Positions 51,413 through 61,773 of a stretch of 64,000 nt of DNA are shown here, one piece after another; the first letter of the stretch is position 1; every line of letters begins with the position of its first letter. The notes under the pieces are model-generated. The model did not search any database, was not told the DNA's origin, and worked only from the letters and a program-made list of their open reading frames with translations. A program made the position numbers and the translations under genes. Source of the DNA: Salipiger sp. CCB-MM3 (GTDB lineage: Bacteria; Pseudomonadota; Alphaproteobacteria; Rhodobacterales; Rhodobacteraceae); contig NZ_CP014595.1 in the NCBI RefSeq assembly GCF_001687105.1, forward strand, positions 2,493,001 to 2,557,000, written 5' to 3'.

Positions 51413-53154
51413 CAGTGTCCTCCTTCCGTGCTTTGTGCATTGGCGTCCTCGCCGTGCAGCGCCTCGCCGTCATGCGGCGGGTCTTCGTGGGCTTCATCGG
51501 CGGGCAGGTGCTTGGCCTCATCCTCGCCGGTTTCCACATGGTCGTCGCCGTGCTCATCCCCGTGCTCATCTCCGTGCGCCTTGATCTCCTTGCCCGGCGT
51601 CTCGAGCACGGTGGAGATGTAGGGCTGCGGCGCAAAAAGCTGCTGCGCGGTGGCGTCGAGTTGCCGCGTCACCGGGCCGGAGAAGACGGTCAGCGCGACC
51701 AGCAGCGCCACCAGAAGGCCGATCGCGATCATCGGCAGCGGGTGATGGTCGTCGGCGGGGTCATGGACCTCGCGGGCGCCTTGTTCGTCCTCGGGATCAT
51801 CGACGGTGCCGCAGTGTTCGACCGCCACCTGATGCGACTTCCAAAAGATCGTCGATCCCGCGCGCGAAAAGCCCACCACGGCGATCAGCGACGAGCCCAG
51901 CACCGCCGCCCAGACCCACCATGTCAGCGTGCCTTGCTGCGCGGCTTCGAGGATCAGCAGCTTGCCCAGAAAGCCCGACAGCGGCGGCAGGCCCGCCATC
52001 GCGATCGAGGCGATGAAGAACAGCCCGGCCACCAGCGCGCCGCCCGCCATGGGCAGGGTCTCTTCGATGGTGCCCGCGACGCTGCCGCGACGCTCGCGCA
52101 CCACGTCGACGATCAGGAACAGCGCTGCCGTCGCCAGCGTCGAGTGCAGCGCGTAGTAAAGCGCGGCGGAAATCCCCTCGGGGGTGAACTGCGCCACCGA
52201 GGCCAGCAGCATGCCCATCGAGCCGACCACAGAGAAGGCTACCAGACGCCCGATCTCGCGCGTGCCCAGGACGCCGATCATGCCGATGACCAGCGTGATC
52301 AGCGCCAGCGGCAGCAGCCATTCCTCATGCGCGCCCTGCACCAGCGGCAGCGAGGGCGGGAAGACCAGCGTGTAAAAGCGGATGATGCTGTAGGCGCCGA
52401 CCTTGGTCATAATCGCAAAGAGCGCGGCGACCGGGGCGGGGGCGTTGGCATAGCTCGACGGCAGCCAGAAGTGCAGCGGCAGCAGCGCCGCCTTCACCGC
52501 AAAGACCAGCAGCAGCAGCACCGCCGCGACGCGCAGCCCGGCGGAATTCTCGGGGTCCATCTGCTGCACGCGCAGCGCCAGATCGGCAAGGTTCAGCGTG
52601 CCCGCCTGCGAATAAAGCGTGCCGAGCGCGAAGAGAAACAGTGTCGAGCCCAAGAGGTTGTAGAGCATGTACTGCACGCCCGAGCGGGTGCGCGTGGCCC
52701 CGCCCGAGTGGATCATCAGGCCGTAAGAGGCGATCAGCAGCACTTCGAAGAAGACGAAGAGGTTGAAAGCGTCGCCGGTCAGGAACGCGCCCATGATCCC
52801 CATGATCTGGAACTGAAAGAGCGCGTGGAAATGCTGCCCGCGTTTGTCCCAGCCCGAGCCGATGGCATAGATCAGCACCGGCAGCGCCAGCACCGCGGTC
52901 AGCAGCACCATGGTCGTCGACAGCCGGTCGGCGACCAGCACGATGCCGAAGGGCGCCTGCCAATGACCCAGCTGGTAAAGCGTGATCGTGCCGTCCGAGG
53001 CCTGCATGTAGAGGCCGATGGAAATCGCCAGCAGCGCCACCAGCGAGCCCAGCGAGAACACCCGCTGCAGGCTGTCGTGGAAACGGGCGGCGAGGACGAT
53101 GGTGGCAGCCATCATGGCCGGCAGCACCACGGGGGCGATGATCCAGTGCATCAT
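51412..53154 (-). CDS. mnhD: Na+/H+ antiporter subunit D (MnhD/MrpD) with His/Asp/Glu-rich tail
   Basis: A 580-residue proton-translocating subunit homologous to NuoN/NuoM of complex I, with about fourteen helices. The functional carboxylate and lysine regions include FNLFVFFEVLLIASY and AVKAALLPLHFWLPSSYANAPAPVAALF. Two non-standard regions stand out: an acidic loop (about residues 450-475, DDPEDEQGAREVHDPADDHH) before the last helix, and a C-terminal tail of about 55 residues packed with His, Asp and Glu (repeats of HGDEHGDEHGDDH). Typical MrpD is around 500 residues without such a tail. It overlaps mnhC by four bases. Confidence 0.93.
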   Translation of the reverse strand: MMHWIIAPVVLPAMMAATIVLAARFHDSLQRVFSLGSLVALLAISIGLYMQASDGTITLYQLGHWQAPFGIVLVADRLSTTMVLLTAVLALPVLIYAIGSGWDKRGQHFHALFQFQIMGIMGAFLTGDAFNLFVFFEVLLIASYGLMIHSGGATRTRSGVQYMLYNLLGSTLFLFALGTLYSQAGTLNLADLALRVQQMDPENSAGLRVAAVLLLLVFAVKAALLPLHFWLPSSYANAPAPVAALFAIMTKVGAYSIIRFYTLVFPPSLPLVQGAHEEWLLPLALITLVIGMIGVLGTREIGRLVAFSVVGSMGMLLASVAQFTPEGISAALYYALHSTLATAALFLIVDVVRERRGSVAGTIEETLPMAGGALVAGLFFIASIAMAGLPPLSGFLGKLLILEAAQQGTLTWWVWAAVLGSSLIAVVGFSRAGSTIFWKSHQVAVEHCGTVDDPEDEQGAREVHDPADDHHPLPMIAIGLLVALLVALTVFSGPVTRQLDATAQQLFAPQPYISTVLETPGKEIKAHGDEHGDEHGDDHVETGEDEAKHLPADEAHEDPPHDGEALHGEDANAQSTEGGH

Positions 53155-53546
53155 GCGCGGGACTCCTTCTCGTCGGCCGGGCCTTCGGCTGGCTCATCTC
53201 CGGCGCGGCGTTCGCTGGCCAGAGCCTGCGCCTCGTCCACATGGTCGTCATCGGCGTTCAGGTAAGAGGCGAGGGCGATCATCACCACCACGGCGGTCAT
53301 CCCGAAGGAGATCACGATGGCGGTCAGCACCAGCGCCTGCGGCAGCGGGTCGGTATAGCTTGTGGCATCGTCGCGCAGAATGGGGGGCTGGTTGATCACC
53401 AGCCGACCCGAGGCGAAGAGGAACATATTGACGGCATAGGTCAGCAGCGAGGTGCCAAGGATCACCGGGAAGGTGCGCTTGCGCATGACCAGATAGATCC
53501 CCGCGGCGGTGAGCACGCCAATGGCGGTTGCGATGAGGAACTCCAT
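53151..53546 (-). CDS. mnhC: Na+/H+ antiporter subunit C (MnhC/MrpC)
   Basis: A 131-residue NuoK-like protein with three membrane helices: the first MEFLIATAIGVLTAAGIYLV, then VILGTSLLTYAVNMFLFASG, then PLPQALVLTAIVISFGMTAVV, each typical of MrpC. The cytoplasmic tail is acidic (DDDHVDEAQALASERRAGDE) and longer than the core of the family. It lies three bases after the fused mnhA/B gene and overlaps mnhD. Confidence 0.94.
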   Translation of the reverse strand: MEFLIATAIGVLTAAGIYLVMRKRTFPVILGTSLLTYAVNMFLFASGRLVINQPPILRDDATSYTDPLPQALVLTAIVISFGMTAVVVMIALASYLNADDDHVDEAQALASERRAGDEPAEGPADEKESRA

Positions 53547-53549
53547 GGA

Positions 53550-56405
53550 TCAGGCCTCTCCGGTTTCGGTGTCGCGCGACGGGTCGATGTCCATCGCGTG
53601 CTCGCTGGTCTCGGTATCGGCGCGGCGGGCGAGGCGCGAGAAGCTCTCGAGCGACAGCATCACGGCACCCACGACCGACAGGAACACACCCAGATCGAAG
53701 GCCATGGCGGAGGCCAACTCGAATTTCTCGAGCCCCGGCAGTTTCACGTAGCCGAAGGTCGAGGTCAGGAAGGGGCGGCTGAACAGCCACGCGCCGATCC
53801 CGGTCAACCCGGCGATCAGCACGCCCGCGCCGATCACCCCGTGATATGGGTAGCGCTGGCGGTCGTTGGCCCAGGAAAAGCCCGAGGCCATGTATTGCAT
53901 CACCACCGCGATCGACACCACGAGGCCCGACACGAAGCCGCCGCCGGGCTCGTTATGGCCGCGCAGGAAGATGTAGATGCCGACCATCAGCAGCACCGGC
54001 AGCAGCAGGCGCGTGACCACCACCATGATCAGCGGGTGCGCGTCTCCGGCCTGTTTCTGGTCGGGCACGCGGTTGAGCAGGCGGGCACGGACGGGGCCGG
54101 ACAGCAGCGCCTCGGTGACCGCGTAGATCACCAGCGCGGCAATCCCCAGCACGATGATCTCGCCGAAGGTATCAAAGCCCCGGAAGTCCACGAGGATCAC
54201 GTTCACCACATTGGTGCCACCCCCGCCAGCGTAGGAATTCTCGAGCATGTAGTCCGAGATCGTGCCGAGCGAGAAATCGCGGCGCAGGATGGCATAGGTC
54301 AGCCCTGCGGTGCCAAGACCGGCGAGCACCGCCAGCGCACCGTCGCGGAGGCGGCGGGCCGAGGTGGATTCGATCGGTGTGGTGTTGGGCAGGAAGTTCA
54401 GCGCCAGCAGCAGCAGGATGATCGTCACCACCTCGACCGAGATCTGCGTCAGCGCAAGGTCCGGCGCCGAAAGGTAGTTGAAGGCGATCGACACCATGGT
54501 GCCGATCACACCCATCAGGATCAGCGCGACCAGACGGTTGCGGTGGAACAGCACGATCAGCGTGGTGGCGGTGAGGATGAGGATCCAGCCCGCCAGCGGC
54601 AGCGGCTGGATGGGCAGCATCTCGCGGGTGACCGGGCCGACGGATCCGGTGAACCACGCATGCGCGGCAGCGGCCAGCACGGTGACGGTGAAGATCGTCG
54701 CGTAGCGCGAGAAGCTGCCGTTGTGCATGCCCTGCGTCAGCCGCTCGGAGCCGCGCGCGCAGGCATCGACCAGCGCTTCGAAGATGCGCTTGGCCTCGGG
54801 GCGGGGCGCCGCGTCCCAGCCCTTCAGCAGCGGCGTGAAGAGCGCCAGCAGGATCAGGCCGCCGACCGTGGCGATCACCGACATGATCAGCGCCGGGGTG
54901 ATCCCGTGCCACAGCGCCAGATGCGCGCCGGGCACTTCGCCCTCGGCGCCGATGACGGCTGCGGCCACGCGTTTCACCACAGGCTCGGCAAGGAAGGGCA
55001 GACAGCCCACGGAAACGACGATCAGGCCAAGAAACGCGGGCGGCCCCCACATGCCGAAATTCGGGTCATGCGGCTTGTGCGGATAGTCGTCGCGGGTCTT
55101 GCCAAGGAAGGCATGGGCGATGAAGCGGAAGCTGTAGGCGGCCGAGAAGATCGCCCCCAGCGTCGCCAGCACCGGCACCAACCAATGCGAGCCGAAAAGG
55201 ACGGTGTGCGAGGCTTCTTCGAGGAACATTTCCTTCGACAAAAAGCCGTTGAACAGCGGAATGCCGGCCATGGCCAGCGCGCCGACGATCGCGATGGTCG
55301 CGGTCACGGGCATCAGGTGGCGCAGCCCGCCAAGACGTCGGATGTCGCGGGTGTGCGCCTCGTGATCGACGATGCCCGCCGTCATGAAGAGCGAGCATTT
55401 GAACGCCGCGTGGTTGAGGATGTGAAACACCGCCGCCATCGCGCCATAGGACGTGCCGGTGCCCAAAAGCATGGTGATCAGGCCAAGGTGCGAGACCGTC
55501 GAGAAAGCCAGCAGCGCCTTCAGGTCGTGCTTGAAGAGGCCGATGACGGCGCCCAGCACCATGGTCACCAGACCCGCCGTGGTGACGATCCAGAACCATT
55601 CGTCGCTGCCCGCCAGCGCGGGCCAGAGCCGGGCCATCAGGAAGATGCCCGCCTTCACCATCGTCGCCGAATGCAGATAGGACGACACCGGCGTCGGCGC
55701 GGCCATCGCGTGCGGCAGCCAGAAGTGGAAGGGGAATTGCGCCGACTTGGTGAAACAGCCCAGCAGGATCAGCAACAGCGCCGGAACGTAATAGGGCGAG
55801 GCTTGGATCACGTCGCGCCGCGCGAGGATCTCGGTGATCTCATAGGTGCCCGCCGCCGAGCCCAGAAGAAGCATGCCGCCGATCAGCGCCAGCCCGCCCA
55901 TGCCGGTCACGGTCAGCGCCATACGCGCGCCCTGACGACCCTCGGGCAGATGTTTCCAAAAGCCGATCAGCAGGAAGGACGACAGCGAGGTCAGCTCCCA
56001 GAAGATCAGCAGCAGCAGGATGTTGTTCGACAGGACGATGCCCACCATCGCGCCCTGAAAGAGCAGCAGATAGGTGTAGAACTCGCCCATATTGTCATCG
56101 CGCGTCAGGTAGTAGCGGGCGTATATGATCACCAGCGCACCGATCCCGAGGATCAGCGCGGCAAACATCATGCCCAGCCCGTCAAGGAAGAGCGTCACGT
56201 TCAGGCCGATGGAGGGCATCCATGCGACCGAGGCGGTGACGGTCTCTCCGGCCCAGACGGCGGGCAGGTGGGTGATCAGGCCAAGCAGCGCTGCGAGGGT
56301 GACGAACAGGGTCGCCATTCCGCAGGCGCGCCGGCCCGCCTGAATCATCAAACCCGGAAGCAAGGCTCCGAGGAAGGGCAGGAGCGCGATGATAAATAGT
56401 GACAT
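53550..56405 (-). CDS. mnhA: Fused Na+/H+ antiporter subunits A and B (MnhA-MnhB)
   Basis: A 951-residue protein starting MSLFIIALLPFLGALLPG at ATG 56405 with AGGGAG upstream. Residues about 1-780 are NuoL-like MrpA, with the proton-pathway block WELTSLSSFLLIGFWKH, FTKSAQFPFHFWLPHAMAAPTPVSSYLHSATMV in parts, and the MrpA-specific C-terminal helices; residues about 790-935 are MrpB (PGGGFVSGLVVSIAVVMQYMASG, then GAWLFSRPFL). Fusion of A and B is the known group 2 Mrp arrangement (as in rhizobial Pha1). The system exports Na+ (or K+) for H+ at high pH. First gene of the operon. Confidence 0.95.
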   Translation of the reverse strand: MSLFIIALLPFLGALLPGLMIQAGRRACGMATLFVTLAALLGLITHLPAVWAGETVTASVAWMPSIGLNVTLFLDGLGMMFAALILGIGALVIIYARYYLTRDDNMGEFYTYLLLFQGAMVGIVLSNNILLLLIFWELTSLSSFLLIGFWKHLPEGRQGARMALTVTGMGGLALIGGMLLLGSAAGTYEITEILARRDVIQASPYYVPALLLILLGCFTKSAQFPFHFWLPHAMAAPTPVSSYLHSATMVKAGIFLMARLWPALAGSDEWFWIVTTAGLVTMVLGAVIGLFKHDLKALLAFSTVSHLGLITMLLGTGTSYGAMAAVFHILNHAAFKCSLFMTAGIVDHEAHTRDIRRLGGLRHLMPVTATIAIVGALAMAGIPLFNGFLSKEMFLEEASHTVLFGSHWLVPVLATLGAIFSAAYSFRFIAHAFLGKTRDDYPHKPHDPNFGMWGPPAFLGLIVVSVGCLPFLAEPVVKRVAAAVIGAEGEVPGAHLALWHGITPALIMSVIATVGGLILLALFTPLLKGWDAAPRPEAKRIFEALVDACARGSERLTQGMHNGSFSRYATIFTVTVLAAAAHAWFTGSVGPVTREMLPIQPLPLAGWILILTATTLIVLFHRNRLVALILMGVIGTMVSIAFNYLSAPDLALTQISVEVVTIILLLLALNFLPNTTPIESTSARRLRDGALAVLAGLGTAGLTYAILRRDFSLGTISDYMLENSYAGGGGTNVVNVILVDFRGFDTFGEIIVLGIAALVIYAVTEALLSGPVRARLLNRVPDQKQAGDAHPLIMVVVTRLLLPVLLMVGIYIFLRGHNEPGGGFVSGLVVSIAVVMQYMASGFSWANDRQRYPYHGVIGAGVLIAGLTGIGAWLFSRPFLTSTFGYVKLPGLEKFELASAMAFDLGVFLSVVGAVMLSLESFSRLARRADTETSEHAMDIDPSRDTETGEA

Positions 56406-56863
56406 GAAACTCCCTGATCGTCGTTGGCGGCGTCGAGAGAAGGCAGCCGATTTCACACGGTATCACAACCCGAAAACGGCTACGCTGACGTGAATTTTAG
56501 TAAAGTTAGCCGAAATCTAACGGTAATGTCAGGATTAAAAATTCCACCGAACTATTGCGATTGTTACCCTCGGTTACTATGGCCATGAGGCCCGTGAGGA
56601 CATGTGATGTTTCTGTGATACATCTTTTGGTTGCGCGGTCGGTGTGCGTATTTGACGCAGGGTTGCGGCGACCGACTCCGGTGGTGCTTTGCATGGAATT
56701 CTGCATTGCCGTGCGGCGGTTTGCGCGATCTCTCCCCCGTTAGCGCGTGGCAGGGCTGGCCGGGTGGCCCCTTCGCCTTGTGTGCCGCTCTAGGGGCTGC
56801 TACTTCGGCTTGTAAGCTCAATCCCCGATGCATTTCATCAGGAACAACGCGAGGCAGGCAGCA
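56406..56863. other. 458-base divergent region between mnhA and an ABC ATPase gene
   Basis: This gap holds the promoters of the mnh operon (left) and of the ATPase gene (right). The part from about 56480 to 56620 is clearly AT-richer than its surroundings. It contains an inverted repeat GTTAG-N7-CTAAC at 56505-56521, about 100 bases upstream of mnhA. I see no convincing gene, terminator or known riboswitch. Confidence 0.5.
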
Positions 56864-57943
<1,080 letters not shown>

Positions 57944-57960
57944 GGCCGGATCAAAGCTCT

Positions 57961-58863
57961 TTAGGCCAGCGCGGCCAGCGACAGCAGCGATAGCGCGCTG
58001 GTCCAGATCGTCACCGCCGCGATGCGGTCGGTGCGCGTGCCATGCAGCAGCGCCAGCGCGAAGGCCATGGCACCCGAGGGTCCGGCGGCAAGCAGGGTGA
58101 ACTGCGCCTGCCATTGTCCGGCGACGCCCATCAGCCACAGCGCCAGCGTCACCAGCAGCGGAAAGCCAAAGAGTTTCAGCGCCGCAAAGCTCACCACCAC
58201 CGGCGAGGGCTTCAGGCTCTGTCCCGAGAGCAGCAGGCCGAGCGCGAAGAGCACCAGCGGCGCGGTGCCCGCCCCGGCAAAATCGCAGGCGGTGCGGATC
58301 GGTTCCGGCAGCGGCAGGCCCGAAAGGTTCACGGCGATGCCCAGCACGATAGAGATCAGCGTGGGATTGACCGACAGCCGCTTCAGCGCGGGCAGCGGTC
58401 CGGCCGAGGGGCGGGCGATCAGGTCGGAACTTATAATGAAGAAGGCAAAGGCGATCGCCGTGTCCCAAGCGACCACGGCAGTCACCGGCAGCGCGCCGCT
58501 TTCGCCGTAGATCAGCAGCGAGATCGGACGGATATAGAGCAGCGAGTTGACGAAGATCACCGTCATCGCCAGCAGCCACGCCTCGAGCGGCTCGCAGCGG
58601 AAAAGCCGCCGCGCCAGCGCGTAGCAGGCGGCGAAGGCTGCGGCCTCGCAGGCACCATAGGTGAGCAGGGCGCGCAGGTCGAAATCGGCGAAGGGCACGG
58701 TGGCGATCAGCGGAAAGATCAGCCCCGGTTGCAGCACCATCAGCGCGATGCGGTTCGCCGAGGCCGCGTCTTTCCGGGTGAAAATCTGCCGCCTGCCAAG
58801 GGCAAAGCCGAGCGCCAGCAGCGCAAAGACCGGCAGGATATCATGGGTGAGGACGGTGAGCAT
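57961..58863 (-). CDS. AEC-family auxin efflux carrier-like transporter
   Basis: A 300-residue membrane protein from ATG 58863 with about ten helices, starting MLTVLTHDILPVFALLALGFALGRR, the usual AEC N-terminus. Conserved are NRIALMVLQPGLIFPLIA, NPTLISIVLGIAVNLSGLPLP and LVLFALGLLLSGQSL. Bacterial AEC proteins export or exchange organic acids such as malate or malonate; the substrate here is unknown. A perfect 14-bp palindrome (CTTGGTATACCAAG, 58875-58888) lies 12 bases before the start codon, suggesting repression by a GntR-type regulator. It converges with the ATPase gene. Confidence 0.88.
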   Translation of the reverse strand: MLTVLTHDILPVFALLALGFALGRRQIFTRKDAASANRIALMVLQPGLIFPLIATVPFADFDLRALLTYGACEAAAFAACYALARRLFRCEPLEAWLLAMTVIFVNSLLYIRPISLLIYGESGALPVTAVVAWDTAIAFAFFIISSDLIARPSAGPLPALKRLSVNPTLISIVLGIAVNLSGLPLPEPIRTACDFAGAGTAPLVLFALGLLLSGQSLKPSPVVVSFAALKLFGFPLLVTLALWLMGVAGQWQAQFTLLAAGPSGAMAFALALLHGTRTDRIAAVTIWTSALSLLSLAALA

Positions 58864-58874
58864 GGGGTTCCGGT

Positions 58875-58888
58875 CTTGGTATACCAAG
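58875..58888. promoter_or_regulatory. Perfect 14-bp palindromic operator before the AEC transporter
   Basis: CTTGGTATACCAAG is an exact palindrome. TTGGTATACCAA is typical of GntR (FadR-subfamily) operators. It overlaps the region between the expected transcription start and the ribosome site of the transporter gene, a position suited to repression. No GntR gene is present in the window. Confidence 0.6.
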
Positions 58889-58936
58889 GTTGGATCAGGC
58901 CCCGCGCGCCAGGTCAAGGTGCACTCAGGTCTGCAG

Positions 58937-59887
58937 TCAGTTCTGCGGAGCGCCCGGAAAATGCTTTGCCCGCAGGGCAGGCAGGTCCATGCGGCAGCGG
59001 CGCAGCAGCCCATGCTGGTCCAGCCGCGCGGTCAATTCGGGCGTGGCGGTGCAGACCTCATCATAGAAGGCGCGCAAAGCCTCCTCGCCGCCGGCCTCTT
59101 CGATCATCGCGAAAAGCTGGTGCAGGCTGATCGCCTCTGTCCCGCGCACCTGCGGTTTCAGCTCGGCCCGGTAGGAGCCGCGCGCCAGCCGAAAGCGGTA
59201 GGCCTCCAGAAAATGCGTCCAGTCGGCGGCGTGGAAGTGCCCCAGCTCGGTCTCGGGCAGGGGGCGCTCTCCGGAGTTCATCTGATCGCCGAGCAGGACG
59301 TTGTGGATGCGGATCTCCAGCCCCTCGGTGCCCGGGCGAAAGAACAGCTTTCCGGCAACATGGCTGAGGAAGCCGCCGGACAGATGCCGCCCCCATGTGG
59401 GAAAGCACGCCTCGGCGGCGCTCTGGCGGGCCTTCTGTTCGAGATGGAAGGCTTTGAACAGCGTCTCTGCTCCCTCATCTCCGGGCGCGGGGGACAGCGC
59501 CTCGACCGGACGGACGCGGGCGCAGAGGCAATCTTCGGGCAGGGCGGCAAGCTGATCGGCCAGCGGGCGCGCGGGCAGCAGAAATTCGTCCACATCCACA
59601 TGCGCCAGCCAGTCGGTCTCGGGCTTGCGGTTACTCGCGTGCCGGGCGTTGCGGCACTGGCGGACCTGATGCTTGTCGGGGCGTTTGCCGCGCTTTTGCC
59701 ACCACGCATCGTCGGTGGTGAAGACGCGCAGCTTGGGGTGGGATGAGAGCACCGCCTCGGCCTGCGGGTCCGGCGCGTCGAGGTAGATGTAAAGCCGGTG
59801 CGCGCCCTGCTCGAGATGCCACGCGGCAAATTCGAGAATGCGCGGCAGCGCGGCATTGGTGGTGGTGACCGTGCCCCAGCGGATCAC
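58937..59887 (-). CDS. Glycosyltransferase family 2-like protein
   Basis: A 316-residue protein starting MIRWGTVTTTNAALPRILEF. The GT-A-like core shows the donor-binding region LYIYLDAPDPQAEAVL and the metal/catalytic motif LAHVDVDEFLLP (D-x-D-E). The rest contains GGFLSHVAGKLFFRPG and EIRIHNVLLGD, similar to the same positions in the upstream gene. This matches the GT2/DUF23-like family found in roseobacter surface-polysaccharide loci. Its start overlaps the stop of the upstream larger paralogue (59884-59887). Acceptor and product are unknown. Confidence 0.83.
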   Translation of the reverse strand: MIRWGTVTTTNAALPRILEFAAWHLEQGAHRLYIYLDAPDPQAEAVLSSHPKLRVFTTDDAWWQKRGKRPDKHQVRQCRNARHASNRKPETDWLAHVDVDEFLLPARPLADQLAALPEDCLCARVRPVEALSPAPGDEGAETLFKAFHLEQKARQSAAEACFPTWGRHLSGGFLSHVAGKLFFRPGTEGLEIRIHNVLLGDQMNSGERPLPETELGHFHAADWTHFLEAYRFRLARGSYRAELKPQVRGTEAISLHQLFAMIEEAGGEEALRAFYDEVCTATPELTARLDQHGLLRRCRMDLPALRAKHFPGAPQN

Positions 59888-61635
59888 GGCAGATCTCCGA
59901 ACACGCGGGCGACTGCCGCATCGGGATCGAAGCTTTGCTCTATCAGCATGCCTTGCTGCGCGAGACGCGCCCGCAGATCCGGCGTGTCGGCGCAGACCTC
60001 GTCAAACAGCGCCCGCAGACCGGCCTCGCCCTCTTCGTCAAGCAGGTACTGGATCAGCTCGGCCTGACCCATCTCGGGCCGCTGCGAGCTGCGGCGGTAA
60101 GAGCCGAGGCTGCGGCGGAAGTCGAGATGCGCGCGGAAGCCCTGCCACGAGGGCGCGTGCAGATGCCCCAGCCAGACATCGCTCAGCCGGTGACGGTTGC
60201 TGGCTTCCTCGCCGCGGTACTTCAGCGTGTGAATGCCAAGCCGCGTGTCGTCGATCCCGGTGCGGGCAAAAACCTTGCCGGAACTGTGCGAGAGAAAGCC
60301 GCCGTAGAGATGCGCGCCGAAAGTGGGGTAGACGTCCTGCAGAACCGATTTCGGACGCCCGGCGTGCTTGTGGGTGGTTTTGAAGCGCTGCGGCAGACCT
60401 GTCTCGGGGGCCAGCGCCTCGGCAGGGGCGACGCGGGCAAAGGCGGCGCTCATCGGGACCTCGGCCAGAAGCTCGGGGATCGGGCGCTGCGACAGCAGGA
60501 ATTCATCCACATCCACATGCGCCAGCCAGTGCAAGCCATGCCCCGCGCGCAGGCTTTGCGTGGCGTTATAGGCTTGGCGCAGCTGATGCGCCTCGGGGCG
60601 GGGACGGCCGGTCTGCGCCCAATAGGCGGTGTCGCACTGCACGATCCGCACCGAGGGGTGGCGGGTGAGAACGGCGGCGGTCTCTTCATCGGGCGCATCG
60701 AGATGGATGTGCAGCAGATGCGCCCCAAGCTCGATGTGATGCGCGGCAAAGCGGGCGATGTCGCGCAGCGGCGCGCGGATGGTCGAGGTCAGGCCCCAGC
60801 GCAGCGACTCGGGCGTCAGGTCGTGATGGCTTTGCGGCACCGGCGAGACATTGGCCGCGGCATTGCTTTTGGCGGGGGTGGCCTGCCGGCGCGTCTGCCG
60901 CTGCCGCATGGTGCGCAGGCGGCGAAACACCGTGCGCTCGTCGCAGATCAGAAGTTCCAGCAGATGGTGCGCAAGCGGGCGGATCACCGGATCACCCTCG
61001 GCCTCCATCCACAGCCGCCCGATCAGGTTCACATCCAGCCCGCCGCTGGGCAGCGAATAGCTGTCCATCTCCAGCGGCAGCGGGCTGCGCGCCTTACCGT
61101 CGAGCGCGAAGGGCCGGTCGGCGGCGAGCCCGGAATAGAGCCGCTCGGATTCATAGAGCTTCATGGTGCCGAAGAGCACGGTCAGCGCCAGCCCCACCGA
61201 GCGCTGCACGAGGCTGAGCCCATGATCGCCGAAGGTGGTGACCGAAGAGACCAGCCAGCGCGGATCGAGCTGCGCCAGCAGCGCCGCGCCCTCTTCGGCC
61301 CAGAGCCTCTGGAACAGCGCCGGGGCGTGCTCGGGGAAGCTGCGCTTGCGCAGGTGCGCGATGAGCAGCGCATTCAGGAACACCAACTCGGACCGGCCCG
61401 TCAGTTCCTTGCGCAGCGCGTGGCGCTTGCGGTGGTAGGACGAGCGGAAGGGCGGGGCTTCGTCAGGGTCGCCATCGGGATCGCCGATAATCCGATCCGC
61501 AAGCCCCGCTAGCGGCGTGTCATAGGGAGGCAGCGCCTCGCCGGGGGCATAGTCGATGGCATCGCGCCGGCCCTCCATCTGCGTGAGAATGGCCGCGATT
61601 CCGCCGGGATAGCTGGGGGTCTTGTCTGCGCTCAT
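59884..61635 (-). CDS. Two-domain protein: helical N-terminal region plus GT2-like glycosyltransferase
   Basis: A 583-residue protein from ATG 61635. Residues about 1-270 are a mostly helical region without a recognised domain (for example SELVFLNALLIAHLRKRSF). Residues about 295-583 repeat the fold of the neighbouring gene product: LRWGLTSTIRAPLRDIARFAAHHIELGAHLLHIHLDAPDEETAAVL, in parts, LAHVDVDEFLLS, GGFLSHSSGKVFAR and RLGIHTLKYRGEEASN. The pair looks like a duplication in which one copy gained or kept the N-terminal region. It overlaps the smaller gene by four bases, so the two products are probably made together. Confidence 0.78.
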   Translation of the reverse strand: MSADKTPSYPGGIAAILTQMEGRRDAIDYAPGEALPPYDTPLAGLADRIIGDPDGDPDEAPPFRSSYHRKRHALRKELTGRSELVFLNALLIAHLRKRSFPEHAPALFQRLWAEEGAALLAQLDPRWLVSSVTTFGDHGLSLVQRSVGLALTVLFGTMKLYESERLYSGLAADRPFALDGKARSPLPLEMDSYSLPSGGLDVNLIGRLWMEAEGDPVIRPLAHHLLELLICDERTVFRRLRTMRQRQTRRQATPAKSNAAANVSPVPQSHHDLTPESLRWGLTSTIRAPLRDIARFAAHHIELGAHLLHIHLDAPDEETAAVLTRHPSVRIVQCDTAYWAQTGRPRPEAHQLRQAYNATQSLRAGHGLHWLAHVDVDEFLLSQRPIPELLAEVPMSAAFARVAPAEALAPETGLPQRFKTTHKHAGRPKSVLQDVYPTFGAHLYGGFLSHSSGKVFARTGIDDTRLGIHTLKYRGEEASNRHRLSDVWLGHLHAPSWQGFRAHLDFRRSLGSYRRSSQRPEMGQAELIQYLLDEEGEAGLRALFDEVCADTPDLRARLAQQGMLIEQSFDPDAAVARVFGDLP

Positions 61636-61773
61636 GGGCCGGAGACTGCCGCCAAGCGTGGACGCGCGCAATTGCCCGAGCAGCGGCGCGGCGCGCATGG
61701 CCCGCCCGCGTCGCCTTTCGGCCACGCTGGCGGCGGGGCCTCGGGCGGTCCGCCGCCTCACTCCCCTGCCGCC

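Noticed and set aside
51415..56399. Long plus-strand open frames (616 and 1052 codons) opposite the mnh operon
   Set aside because: They have the same His/Gln/Arg-rich composition as other antisense shadows and no ribosome sites or domains, while the minus strand encodes all Mrp subunits.
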